DNA of 6,092 nt, taken from NCBI GenBank assembly GCA_029555885.1, contig JAKPQT010000408.1:1-6092 (forward strand), in the 5' to 3' direction. Position numbers and translations under genes: made by a program. Positions within the stretch are counted from its first letter, which is position 1. Each line of letters opens with the position of its first letter. The stretch is from Chloroflexota bacterium (GTDB lineage: Bacteria > Chloroflexota > Anaerolineae > CG2-30-64-16). The notes under the pieces were generated by a model, which did not search any database, was not told the DNA's origin, and saw only the letters and a list, made by a program, of their open reading frames with translations. Positions 1 through 6,092 of this stretch are shown here, one piece after another.

Positions 1-1146
1 GGGCAGCCGCTCGACGCGGTGTGTGACGTGCGCTATCGCGCCGACTCTGCGCCGATGTGGCAGGCGGATCGCGCGGCGGAGTGGCGCGGCGCGCCGGGTT
101 CGGATAGCTTCTACTCGTTCTACGTCGGCAAGTTGCCCCACACGGACGGCTACGACTACTACCATGACAGCGATTGGGCCAACGTGCTGGGCGCGGTCGA
201 GTTCCTGCGCCACTACGACGGGCAGCAGCCCTTCTGCATCTTCCTCTCCCTCACCTATCCTCACCCACCGTATGCAGTCGAGGAACCGTGGTACAGCCGC
301 ATCGACCGGTCCGCGTTGCCCCCGCGCGCGCCTGCGCCGTCCGGCTGGCACGGCAAGCCGGCGATTCTGCCCGGCATCGCGGCGGGGCAAGGCTTGACAG
401 GCTGGACTGAGGGACGTTGGCGCGAGCTGCGAGCGACTTACTACGGCATGTGCAGCCGCGTGGATGCGCAGGCCGGCCTGGTGCTCGACGCGCTGGCTGA
501 GCGCGGGGTGTACGACGATACGGCCTTCTTCCTCTTTGCGGACCACGGTGACTTCACCGGTGACTACGGGCTGGTGGAAAAGACCCAGAATACCTTCGAG
601 GACTGCCTGATGCACGTGCCGTTTGTGGTCAAGCCGCCGCGGGACCTGGCTGCCCAGGCCGGAATCCGGGACGCGCTCGTGGAGCTTATCGATTTCCCTG
701 CAACCGTGTACGACCTGGCGGGCATCGCGCCGGAGTATACGCACTTCGGCCGGAGCCTCACACCGCTGCTGCGAGGCGAGACGGCGGAACACCGGGACGC
801 CGTCTTCTGCGAGGGCGGGCGGCTGCGGGGTGAACGGCAGGCCATGGAACTGGAGAGCGACCAGGACTCGCGCGGCCTCTACTCGCCCCGGCTCAGGTTG
901 CAGGCTACCGATGAAGCGCCCTATCACGGAAAAGCCACCATGTGCCGGACGGACCGCTACAAGTACGTTCATCGGCTGTATGAACTGGACGAGCTATACG
1001 ACCTGGCGCACGACCCGCAGGAGCTGCACAACGTGGCCGGTGACGTGGCCTACGGACCCGTTCTGGAAAGCCTGCGGGAGCGGCTGCTCACCTGGTATCA
1101 GGAGACGTGCGATATCGTGCCTCGCGCGACCGACCGCCGATGGTGA
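1..1146 (+). CDS. Type I sulfatase, 5'-truncated by the window edge
   Basis: Hydrolyses a sulfate ester, probably on a sugar; the exact substrate cannot be read from the sequence. The reading frame is open from base 1, so the GTG at 19 is not the true start; 381 residues are visible. The missing N-terminus (roughly 80-120 residues by comparison with the family) should carry the first Asp metal ligands and the C/S-x-P-S-R formylglycine motif, so activity cannot be judged here. Counting from base 1, visible sulfatase signatures are YPHPPY (His88, sulfate-binding region), FADHGD (Asp181-His182, calcium ligands), LVEK (Lys194) followed by HVPFVVKPP, and a C-terminal RYKYVHRLYELDELYDLAHDPQELHN block typical of the family's end. 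It stops with TGA 34 bases before the GH42 gene on the same strand, so the two are probably cotranscribed. It differs clearly from the second sulfatase in this window, so it is not a recent tandem duplicate. Confidence 0.93.
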   Translation, partial: GQPLDAVCDVRYRADSAPMWQADRAAEWRGAPGSDSFYSFYVGKLPHTDGYDYYHDSDWANVLGAVEFLRHYDGQQPFCIFLSLTYPHPPYAVEEPWYSRIDRSALPPRAPAPSGWHGKPAILPGIAAGQGLTGWTEGRWRELRATYYGMCSRVDAQAGLVLDALAERGVYDDTAFFLFADHGDFTGDYGLVEKTQNTFEDCLMHVPFVVKPPRDLAAQAGIRDALVELIDFPATVYDLAGIAPEYTHFGRSLTPLLRGETAEHRDAVFCEGGRLRGERQAMELESDQDSRGLYSPRLRLQATDEAPYHGKATMCRTDRYKYVHRLYELDELYDLAHDPQELHNVAGDVAYGPVLESLRERLLTWYQETCDIVPRATDRRW

Positions 1147-1171
1147 TCCGGTCGCCATGACATCATAGTTT

Positions 1172-1177
1172 GGAGGG
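1172..1177 (+). promoter_or_regulatory. Ribosome binding site of the GH42 gene
   Basis: GGAGGG ends three bases before the ATG at 1181. The spacing is slightly short but the match to the anti-Shine-Dalgarno sequence is strong, and no other start in frame nearby has a better one. The rest of the 34-base gap to the upstream sulfatase shows no clear promoter or terminator, which supports cotranscription. Confidence 0.75.
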
Positions 1178-1180
1178 AGA

Positions 1181-3190
1181 ATGCTCTTAGGCGTCGCTTA
1201 CTACCCCGAACACTGGCCGCAGGAGCGGTGGGAGGTGGACGCGCGGCTGATGGCCGAGGCGGGTATCACGCGCGTCCGCATGGGCGAGTTTGCCTGGCAT
1301 CGCATGGAGCCTGAGCCGGGCCATTTCGAGTTCGGCTGGCTGGATGATGCGATTAACTTGCTGGGGCGCTACGGCATAGAGACGATCCTCTGCACGCCCA
1401 CGCCGACCTATCCCGCGTGGCTGCACGCGCTGTACCCCGATATCCACCAGGTCAAGAGCAACGGCCAGGTCAAGGAGTTCGGCCAGCGGCAGGACGCGTG
1501 CAAGAATCATCTTGGTTATCGCGGCTATGCCGGGCGCATCGTCGAGCGGATGACCGCGGCCCTGGGCGCTAACCCCCACATCGTCGCGTGGCAGACCGAC
1601 AACGAGTTCGGCTGTCATGGCACGGCCCGCTGCCACTGCGACCACTGCCAGGCCGCGTTCCAGCGTTGGCTGCGCGAACGGTTCAGCGGCGACATCGCCG
1701 CGCTGAACGATGCGTGGGGCACCTTCTTCTGGAGCCAGGACTATAACAGCTTTGAGGAAATTCCTATCCCCCGCGACACTGCGGATCACACCGCGAACGA
1801 CGGCCAGAACCCCGGCCTGGTGCTCGATTTCTACCGCTTCTCGTCGGATGTGCAGGTCGCATTCCATCGCGAGCAGGCGGAGATTATCCGGCGCAACTCG
1901 CCCGGCCGTCCCATCACGCACAACCTGATGGGCCTGTTCCCGCACATCGAGTATTACGACCTCGCCGCCGAGCTGGACATCGTCTCCTGGGACAACTACC
2001 CGTTCGCGATGAACGGCACGAACCTCCCGCCGCAGCCGCTGCCGCATGACCTGATGCGCGGGCTGAAGCAGCAGAATGTGTGGGTGATGGAGCAGGGGTC
2101 GGGCGCGGGCGGCTGGGGCAGCTACCCGGCCACGCCGCAACCGGGCCAGATGCGCCTCTGGGCCTATCAGGCAGTGGCCCGCGGCGCGGACATGATCAGC
2201 TTCTTCCGCTGGCGCTCCTGCCGTTGGGGCCGAGAGCAGTACTGGCACGGCATCCTCTACCATCACGGCATCCCCCAGCGGCGCTACCACGAGGCCCAGC
2301 AGCTTGGACAGGAGTTTGCCGCGCTTTCGCCGGAATTGGACGGCAGCACAGTCGAAAGCCCGGTCGCCCTGCTGTATGATTATCACAGCTTGTGGGCCCT
2401 GGAGACGCAGCCGAACACCGGCGATGGGTTCGGCTACATCGAGATGGCGTCCGGGTGGGACCGGGCGCTCGCGCGGCTCGGCGTGACAGCCGATGCAGTG
2501 CGCATTGATGCCGATTTGAGCCGGTACAGGGTGCTCATCGCGCCGAGCCTGCACGTCTGCCCGCCGGAGACGGTGCGGCGGCTGGAGGCGTACGTCGCAG
2601 GCGGCGGGACGCTCATCCTCGGCCCGCGCAGCGGTGTCAAGGAGGTCGAAGGCGCGATCGTGGATGAGCTGTTGCCGGGCTTACTGCGCAAGCTGGCCGG
2701 CTGTCACATCGAGGAGTACGATGCGTTCTCGAACGTGCCCGGGCTGGCGATGCACGTGCGGGATGCCGGCGGTACGCGCTACCAGTGCCGCGGCCTCGCG
2801 GACGTGCTGGCGCTGGAGGATGGGGCCGATGCCGCGCTCTGGTATGACGCGCACTACTATGCCGGACAGCCCGCGGCTGTACGCCACGAGGCCGGGGCGG
2901 GCCGCTGCTACTACGTGGGGACGGTGCTCGACGACGCGGGACTGAGCCACCTGCTGCGTCGTGTGCTTGGCGAGGTATCCGTGTCCTGCATCGAGAACCT
3001 GCCCGCCAGCGTTGAAGTGACCTGCCGGGTGCGCGATGGACAATGCTACCGTTTCTATTTGAACCACGCAGATCAGCCGGTCGAGATGGCCGCGCTCGCG
3101 CCGGGTACGGACCTGCTGATCGGCGCAGCGGTGACTGAGCAGGTCACACTGCTGCCGTTCGGCGTACTGATCGTCAAGGAGACCCCATGA
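1181..3190 (+). CDS. GH42 beta-galactosidase
   Basis: Retaining beta-galactosidase releasing terminal galactose from oligosaccharides. At 669 residues it matches the usual GH42 length. An N-terminal TIM barrel opens with GVAYYPEHWP and VRMGEFAWHRMEP. The acid/base Glu142 lies in QTDNEFG, and the likely nucleophile is Glu304 in WVMEQGSG. Cys107 and the C-x-C-x-x-C cluster (Cys151, Cys153, Cys156) match the structural zinc site known in GH42 enzymes. The barrel ends with FFRWRSCRWG and EQYWHGILYHHG. From about residue 390 (VALLYDYHSLWALE) a GH42M-type trimerisation domain follows, with a small beta domain at the end (about 610-669). The ATG at 1181 has GGAGGG at 1172-1177 and begins exactly at the family's N-terminal strand. 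No signal peptide is seen, so a cytoplasmic location is inferred. The stop overlaps the next sulfatase by four bases. Some GH42 members act on alpha-L-arabinosides, so substrate is not proven. Confidence 0.95.
   Translation: MLLGVAYYPEHWPQERWEVDARLMAEAGITRVRMGEFAWHRMEPEPGHFEFGWLDDAINLLGRYGIETILCTPTPTYPAWLHALYPDIHQVKSNGQVKEFGQRQDACKNHLGYRGYAGRIVERMTAALGANPHIVAWQTDNEFGCHGTARCHCDHCQAAFQRWLRERFSGDIAALNDAWGTFFWSQDYNSFEEIPIPRDTADHTANDGQNPGLVLDFYRFSSDVQVAFHREQAEIIRRNSPGRPITHNLMGLFPHIEYYDLAAELDIVSWDNYPFAMNGTNLPPQPLPHDLMRGLKQQNVWVMEQGSGAGGWGSYPATPQPGQMRLWAYQAVARGADMISFFRWRSCRWGREQYWHGILYHHGIPQRRYHEAQQLGQEFAALSPELDGSTVESPVALLYDYHSLWALETQPNTGDGFGYIEMASGWDRALARLGVTADAVRIDADLSRYRVLIAPSLHVCPPETVRRLEAYVAGGGTLILGPRSGVKEVEGAIVDELLPGLLRKLAGCHIEEYDAFSNVPGLAMHVRDAGGTRYQCRGLADVLALEDGADAALWYDAHYYAGQPAAVRHEAGAGRCYYVGTVLDDAGLSHLLRRVLGEVSVSCIENLPASVEVTCRVRDGQCYRFYLNHADQPVEMAALAPGTDLLIGAAVTEQVTLLPFGVLIVKETP
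3176..3190 (+). promoter_or_regulatory. Internal ribosome binding site and 4-base ATGA overlap
   Basis: AAGGAG at 3176-3181 lies inside the last codons of the GH42 gene, five bases before the sulfatase ATG at 3187. The ATGA at 3187-3190 contains both the sulfatase start and the GH42 TGA stop. This arrangement fixes the sulfatase start and suggests coupled translation of the two proteins. Confidence 0.85.
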
Positions 3191-4701
3191 CGCGCATCCT
3201 CTACATCGATATCGATACGCTGCGGCCCGACCACTTGGGCTGCTACGGCTACCACCGGAACACCAGCCCCAACCTGGACCGCATTGCGGCGGAGGGCGTG
3301 CGCTTCGAGAACTGCTACGTCTCCGACGCGCCGTGCTTGCCCTCGCGCGCCGCCCTGTACACGGGCCGGTTTGGTTACCATAACGGGGCCGTCAATCACG
3401 GCGGCGTGGCTGCGGACCTGCTGCACGAAGGCCGCGACCGTGGTTTCCGCGACGAGATGTGGCGAACCGGGTGGATCACCCAATTGCGCGCGGCGGGCCT
3501 CTACCCGGTCACGGTCAGTCCCTTCGGGGAGCGGCATTCTGCCTGGTGGTGGCATGCGGGCTGGCGCGAAATCTACAACACCAGCTTCGGCGGCCTGGAG
3601 CTGGCGGACGATGTGACCCCGGCCGCGCTGGAATGGCTCAAGCGCAACGCGGCCTCGGACGACTGGTTCCTGCATGTCAACTACTGGGACCCGCACACGC
3701 CGTACCGAACGCCGCCGGAGTTCGGCAACCCGTTTGAGCATGACCCGCTGCCTGCGTGGCTGACCGAGGAGGTGCGCCAGCGGTGCTGGGACGGCTTCGG
3801 CCCGCACTCCGCGCAGGAGCTGCACGACACCGTCCCATCGCCCGAGTGGCTGGCGAACTTGCTGCGGAAGTATCCGCGCCTGCCGAAACAGCTTGATTCG
3901 ATGGACGCGGTGCGCCGGTGGATCGACGGCTACGACACGGGCATCCGCTACGCCGACACGCACGTGGGCTACCTGTTGGATGCGCTGGCGGAGGCCGGGG
4001 TACTGCACGATACGCTCATCATCGTGAGCTCGGACCATGGCGAGAACCAGGGCGAACTCAACGTCTGGGGCGACCATCAGACCGCGGACCACATCACCTC
4101 GCGCGTGCCGCTGATCGTGCGCCCGCCGGCCCGCGTGGCTGAGGCGTGGGGCCTGCAGAACGTCCCGCGCGTGGATCGTGCGTTGCATTATCATTTCGAC
4201 TGGGCCGCAACCCTTGTCGAACTGCTCGGCGGGCAGGTGCCCGGCAACTGGGACGCGCGGCCCTTTACCGAGGCGTTCCGTGCGGGCAGCGAGGCGGGCC
4301 GAGACTTCCTCGTGGTCAGCCAGGCTGCGTGGTCGTGCCAGCGGACCGTGCGCTTCGAACACGAGGGCGCGTCCTGGCTGTGCATGCGCACGTATCATGA
4401 CGGGTACAAGGACCTGGAGCCGGTGATGCTGTTCAACCTGTCGGAAGACCCACACGAGCAACACGACCTGAGCCGGGAGCGGCCGGACCTGGTTGCGCTC
4501 GCGATGGGCCAACTGATGGACTGGCAGTCCGAGATGATGCTCAACGCACGCACAAACGTGGACCCGATGCTGACCGTGCTGCGTGAGGGCGGCCCGCTGC
4601 ACACGCGGGGCGTGCTGCCCGCGTACCTGGCGCGGCTGCGCGAGACCGGCCGTGTCGGCCACGCCGAACGCCTCGCCCGCCTACACCCTACGGAAGCGTA
4701 G
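3187..4701 (+). CDS. Type I (Cys-type) sulfatase, complete
   Basis: 504-residue sulfatase of the alkaline-phosphatase superfamily, predicted to remove sulfate esters from a glycan. The N-terminus YIDIDTLRPDHLGCYGY supplies the metal ligands Asp8 and Asp10. C50-L-P-S-R54 is the Cys-type motif that must be converted to formylglycine by a maturation enzyme not encoded here. WDPHTPY (His170) is the sulfate-binding region, and SSDHGE supplies Asp283-His284. After VWG, where many family members carry a catalytic-site Lys, this protein has Asp296-His297-Gln298, followed by the expected RVPLIVRPP. The C-terminal part contains LFNLSEDPHEQHDL, the usual family ending. No signal peptide precedes the first strand, so it is probably cytoplasmic. 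The ATG overlaps the GH42 stop codon (ATGA), with AAGGAG at 3176-3181, so translation is probably coupled. Substrate is unassigned; a sulfated galactoside is the contextual guess. Confidence 0.95.
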   Translation: MTRILYIDIDTLRPDHLGCYGYHRNTSPNLDRIAAEGVRFENCYVSDAPCLPSRAALYTGRFGYHNGAVNHGGVAADLLHEGRDRGFRDEMWRTGWITQLRAAGLYPVTVSPFGERHSAWWWHAGWREIYNTSFGGLELADDVTPAALEWLKRNAASDDWFLHVNYWDPHTPYRTPPEFGNPFEHDPLPAWLTEEVRQRCWDGFGPHSAQELHDTVPSPEWLANLLRKYPRLPKQLDSMDAVRRWIDGYDTGIRYADTHVGYLLDALAEAGVLHDTLIIVSSDHGENQGELNVWGDHQTADHITSRVPLIVRPPARVAEAWGLQNVPRVDRALHYHFDWAATLVELLGGQVPGNWDARPFTEAFRAGSEAGRDFLVVSQAAWSCQRTVRFEHEGASWLCMRTYHDGYKDLEPVMLFNLSEDPHEQHDLSRERPDLVALAMGQLMDWQSEMMLNARTNVDPMLTVLREGGPLHTRGVLPAYLARLRETGRVGHAERLARLHPTEA

Positions 4702-4715
4702 CCTTCCAGAGCGGA

Positions 4716-4821
4716 ATAGAACGCTGATGACGCTGATGATATGGATTGCACTGATGATTTTGTGTTTAATCTCAGGTAAAATCAGTGTTAATCATGGCTA
4801 TCAGCGTTATCAGCGTTCTAT
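4716..4821. repeat. Imperfect palindrome with period-9 repeats (MITE/REP-like)
   Basis: Arms at 4716-4737 and 4800-4821 are inverted copies over 22 bases; the only imperfection (4729 against 4808) would be a G-U pair in RNA. Inside, CACTGAT (4749-4755) pairs with ATCAGTG (4781-4787), and short GATT/AATC segments pair between them, leaving a loop of about 25 bases. Each arm is itself made of 9-base units: ACGCTGATG at 4721 and 4730 with a diverged GCACTGATG at 4748, and TATCAGCGT at 4799 and 4808 with a diverged AATCAGTGT at 4780. By hand count the element is about 38% GC, far below the flanking genes. It fills most of the 143-base gap between the second sulfatase and the URO-D-like gene and carries no credible reading frame. 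Such AACGCTGAT palindromes resemble dispersed repeats in environmental genomes (recollection, not searched). It may act as a transcript-end structure or as a non-autonomous mobile repeat. Confidence 0.85.
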
Positions 4822-4829
4822 CTTTTATA
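4800..4829 (+). terminator. Possible terminator: right palindrome arm plus T-rich tail
   Basis: The right arm of the long palindrome (4800-4821) is followed by CTTTTAT, giving a stem and a T-rich tail on the + strand just after the sulfatase operon. The large, partly structured loop and the short T tract make it unlike a classic intrinsic terminator. It could equally be an mRNA-stabilising structure. Confidence 0.3.
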
Positions 4830-4833
4830 ACCT

Positions 4834-4838
4834 GAGGT
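4834..4838 (+). promoter_or_regulatory. Ribosome binding site of the URO-D-like gene
   Basis: GAGGT at 4834-4838 sits six bases before the ATG at 4845 and supports that start. ACCTGAG at 4830-4836, which covers most of this site, is an exact 7-base inverted match to CTCAGGT at 4771-4777 in the loop of the upstream palindrome. The site could therefore be sequestered in the mRNA, although the match is short enough to be chance. Confidence 0.7.
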
Positions 4839-4844
4839 TCCCTG

Positions 4845-5978
4845 ATGTCTGTTACGAAGCGCGAGCGGCTGCTCGCGGTGCTGCGGGGCGAAGTGCCCGA
4901 TTGCGTGCCCGTCTGCCCCGATATCTCCAATATGGTGCCCTGCCGGCTGACGGGCAAGCCGTTCTGGGACATCTACGTCTACAAGGACCCGCCGCTCTGG
5001 AAGGCGCACATCGACGCGGTTAAGTACTTCGACCTCGACGGCGGCTGGGAGCTGTACGACTTCGGCGACCTGTTCGGAGACAATGGTCCGTCCTGGGAGC
5101 AGAAGATCGTGCTCCGGCGGGAGGACGGCAGCTTTGTCACCCAGGACTACTGCCCCACCACCGGTGAGTGGAGCCGCTTCGTCGCCGTCCACACGGCAGA
5201 CAACCCGCCGGCCAGCAACATCCGGCCCGCGCAGGTGGGGTTGGAGCCGGAGCCGAAGACCTGGGAGGACATCACCGGCGTAAAGGAGTGGCCAACCGGG
5301 CTGGCGCTGTGGCGGCTGGCGAAGCAGGAGTTGGGCGACCACGGCGTCATCGGCATGTGGAGCGGCGGCACGACCGCCATGCTGGGCCGACCCGAGGACA
5401 TCTACGAATACTACGACAATCCGGCGAAGTGGCATCACTACCGCCACGAGATGATTCGCAAAGTCGAACAGCGCATGGCGATGATCGCCGCGCTGGACGA
5501 CAAACCGGACTTCATCTTCTGCGGCGGGTCAGGCTCGCTGGTGTTCCAGTCCCCGCGCATCTTCCGCGAGCTGTCGCTCCCCGTCCTCGTGCGGACGACC
5601 GAGCTGGCCTACGACATGGGCCTGCCCACGCACGTCCACTCGTGCGGGCCAGAGGCACGGCTGGTGCAGATGGCCGTCGAGGAGACGCAGCTCACGGTCA
5701 TCGATCCGCTGGAGGTGCCGCCGATGGGCGACTGCGACCTGGCGGAGCTCAAGCAGCGGTTCGGGGATAAGATTGTGCTCAAGGGCAACCTGCACACCAC
5801 CCGCACCATGCTGCACGGTACGGTCGATGACGTGGTCGCAGCCAGCCGCCGCGCAATCGACGATGCAGCCGCAGGCGGGCGCTTCATCCTCTCGACGGGT
5901 GATCAGTGCGGCCGCGACACGCCCGACGCGAACCTCCGCGCGATGGTTGAGACTGCACGCACATATGGCAGGTACTAA
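4845..5978 (+). CDS. URO-D superfamily protein (corrinoid methyltransferase-like)
   Basis: 377-residue member of the uroporphyrinogen decarboxylase superfamily, which contains HemE and zinc-dependent corrinoid/coenzyme M methyltransferases such as MtaA, MtbA and CmuA. It starts with KRERLLAVLRGEVPDCVPV, the usual opening of the non-HemE branch. It lacks the Arg-rich RQAGRY substrate motif of true HemE, so haem synthesis is unlikely. HVHSCG gives His265-x-Cys267, and STGDQCGRDTPDANLRAM gives Cys355, consistent with a His-Cys-Cys zinc site; Cys355 is about two residues from where MtaA-type GC motifs place it. GVIGMWSGGTTAMLGRPEDIYEYYDNP in the middle is another family block. No signal peptide is visible, so it is cytoplasmic. 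Many such genes in environmental genomes have no known substrate. Methyl transfer from a methoxylated or methylated compound is an inference only. The ISL3 element begins about nine bases after its stop. Confidence 0.9.
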   Translation: MSVTKRERLLAVLRGEVPDCVPVCPDISNMVPCRLTGKPFWDIYVYKDPPLWKAHIDAVKYFDLDGGWELYDFGDLFGDNGPSWEQKIVLRREDGSFVTQDYCPTTGEWSRFVAVHTADNPPASNIRPAQVGLEPEPKTWEDITGVKEWPTGLALWRLAKQELGDHGVIGMWSGGTTAMLGRPEDIYEYYDNPAKWHHYRHEMIRKVEQRMAMIAALDDKPDFIFCGGSGSLVFQSPRIFRELSLPVLVRTTELAYDMGLPTHVHSCGPEARLVQMAVEETQLTVIDPLEVPPMGDCDLAELKQRFGDKIVLKGNLHTTRTMLHGTVDDVVAASRRAIDDAAAGGRFILSTGDQCGRDTPDANLRAMVETARTYGRY

Positions 5979-5979
5979 C

Positions 5980-5987
5980 GACTTTAA
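5980..5987. repeat. Candidate 8-base target duplication next to the IS end
   Basis: GACTTTAA directly precedes the inferred IS end at 5988. ISL3-family elements usually make 8-base, often AT-rich target duplications. The second copy would lie beyond the window, so this is only a candidate. Confidence 0.35.
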
Positions 5988-6092
5988 GGCTCTCCGGCCT
6001 TTAGCGGGAAGGAGGCCCGAAGGCCACCAAAACGTGCAAGCGGAAGTGCTCGAAGTTGCGGTAGCCGAAGCCGCGCCGATTGAGCATCTTGA
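5988..6092 (-). mobile_element. ISL3-family insertion sequence, one end only
   Basis: The element is assigned from the transposase C-terminus on the - strand and from its terminal sequence GGCTCTCCGG at 5988-5997, which resembles the GGCTCTTCG-type terminal repeats I recall for ISL3 elements. The transposase stop lies 13 bases inside this end, as expected for a compact IS. The element reads toward the URO-D-like gene and begins nine bases beyond its stop, so that gene is not interrupted. Most of the element and its other end are outside the window. Confidence 0.75.
6001..6092 (-). CDS. ISL3-family transposase, C-terminal 29 residues
   Basis: On the reverse strand the frame from 6091 reads KMLNRRGFGYRNFEHFRLHV, continues LVAFGPPSR and ends with TAA at 6003-6001. 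The sequence R-R-x-F/Y-G-Y-R-N-F-E-x-F-R-L is the characteristic tail of the DDE transposases of the IS204/IS1001/IS1096/IS1165 (ISL3) family. The catalytic DDE residues are outside the window, so whether the enzyme is intact cannot be told. It is convergent with the URO-D-like gene. Confidence 0.85.
   Translation of the reverse strand, partial: KMLNRRGFGYRNFEHFRLHVLVAFGPPSR

Noticed and set aside
19..21. GTG at 19 as the start of the first sulfatase
   Set aside because: The frame is open to base 1 and the protein would lack the essential N-terminal metal and formylglycine motifs, so the gene simply begins outside the window.
1187..2554. 455-codon open frame on the - strand opposite the GH42 gene
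   Set aside because: The opposite strand encodes a full GH42 with catalytic and zinc residues; the antisense product has low-complexity composition typical of a high-GC shadow frame.
3073..4662. 529-codon open frame on the - strand opposite the second sulfatase
   Set aside because: It mirrors the codons of a well-supported sulfatase in high-GC DNA, is rich in Arg/Val/Ala/His without recognisable domains, and has no supporting start context.
4746..4770. TTGCAC with TTTAAT as a promoter inside the palindrome
   Set aside because: The spacing of 13 bases is too short for a sigma-70 promoter, and the segment is explained by palindrome pairing.
4826..4831. TATAAC as a -10 promoter box for the URO-D-like gene
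   Set aside because: No -35-like hexamer lies 16-18 bases upstream, and the start of transcription would leave only a few bases for the leader, cutting into the Shine-Dalgarno.
4845..5978. True HemE (uroporphyrinogen decarboxylase in haem synthesis)
   Set aside because: The conserved N-terminal RQAGRY-type motif of HemE is absent, while a His-x-Cys plus distal Cys pattern typical of the methyltransferase branch is present.
5996..6017. GGCCT/AGGCC hairpin as a terminator after the URO-D-like gene
   Set aside because: The stem is only five bases with a 12-base loop and no T tract, and it lies within the IS end and transposase coding sequence.

Overview
The window is a high-GC bacterial fragment. 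All protein genes except a partial transposase at the right edge lie on the + strand. It reads as part of a carbohydrate-degradation locus for sulfated, galactose-containing glycans. From left to right: a 5'-truncated type I sulfatase (1-1146), a GH42 beta-galactosidase (1181-3190), a second, complete type I sulfatase (3187-4701), a 143-base AT-richer spacer built around a large imperfect palindrome (4702-4844), a uroporphyrinogen-decarboxylase (URO-D) superfamily protein (4845-5978), and the edge of an ISL3-family insertion sequence whose transposase C-terminus is on the - strand (about 5988-6092).

The first three genes are probably one transcript. The gap between the first sulfatase and the GH42 gene is 34 bases, and the GH42 and second sulfatase genes overlap by four bases (ATGA) with a Shine-Dalgarno sequence inside the upstream gene, which suggests translational coupling. 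The likely joint task is removal of sulfate esters from an oligosaccharide and hydrolysis of beta-galactosyl linkages. Neither the GH42 enzyme nor the second sulfatase has a visible signal peptide, so this step probably takes place in the cytoplasm after oligosaccharide import. Transporter and formylglycine-maturation genes are not in this window.

The URO-D-like protein is not classical HemE. It has the H-x-C plus distal Cys pattern of zinc-dependent corrinoid methyltransferase relatives. Its link to the sulfatase/GH42 genes is positional only, and a palindromic element separates them.

The organism cannot be fixed from this sequence. High GC, clustered sulfatases with GH42, stand-alone URO-D-family genes, an ISL3 transposase and AACGCTGAT-type palindromes are compatible with an environmental Chloroflexota (Anaerolineae-like), Planctomycetota or Armatimonadota-type genome. 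This is a low-confidence inference from general knowledge. No RNA gene, CRISPR array or clearly new defence-type system was seen. The least explained element is the period-9 palindrome at 4716-4821.
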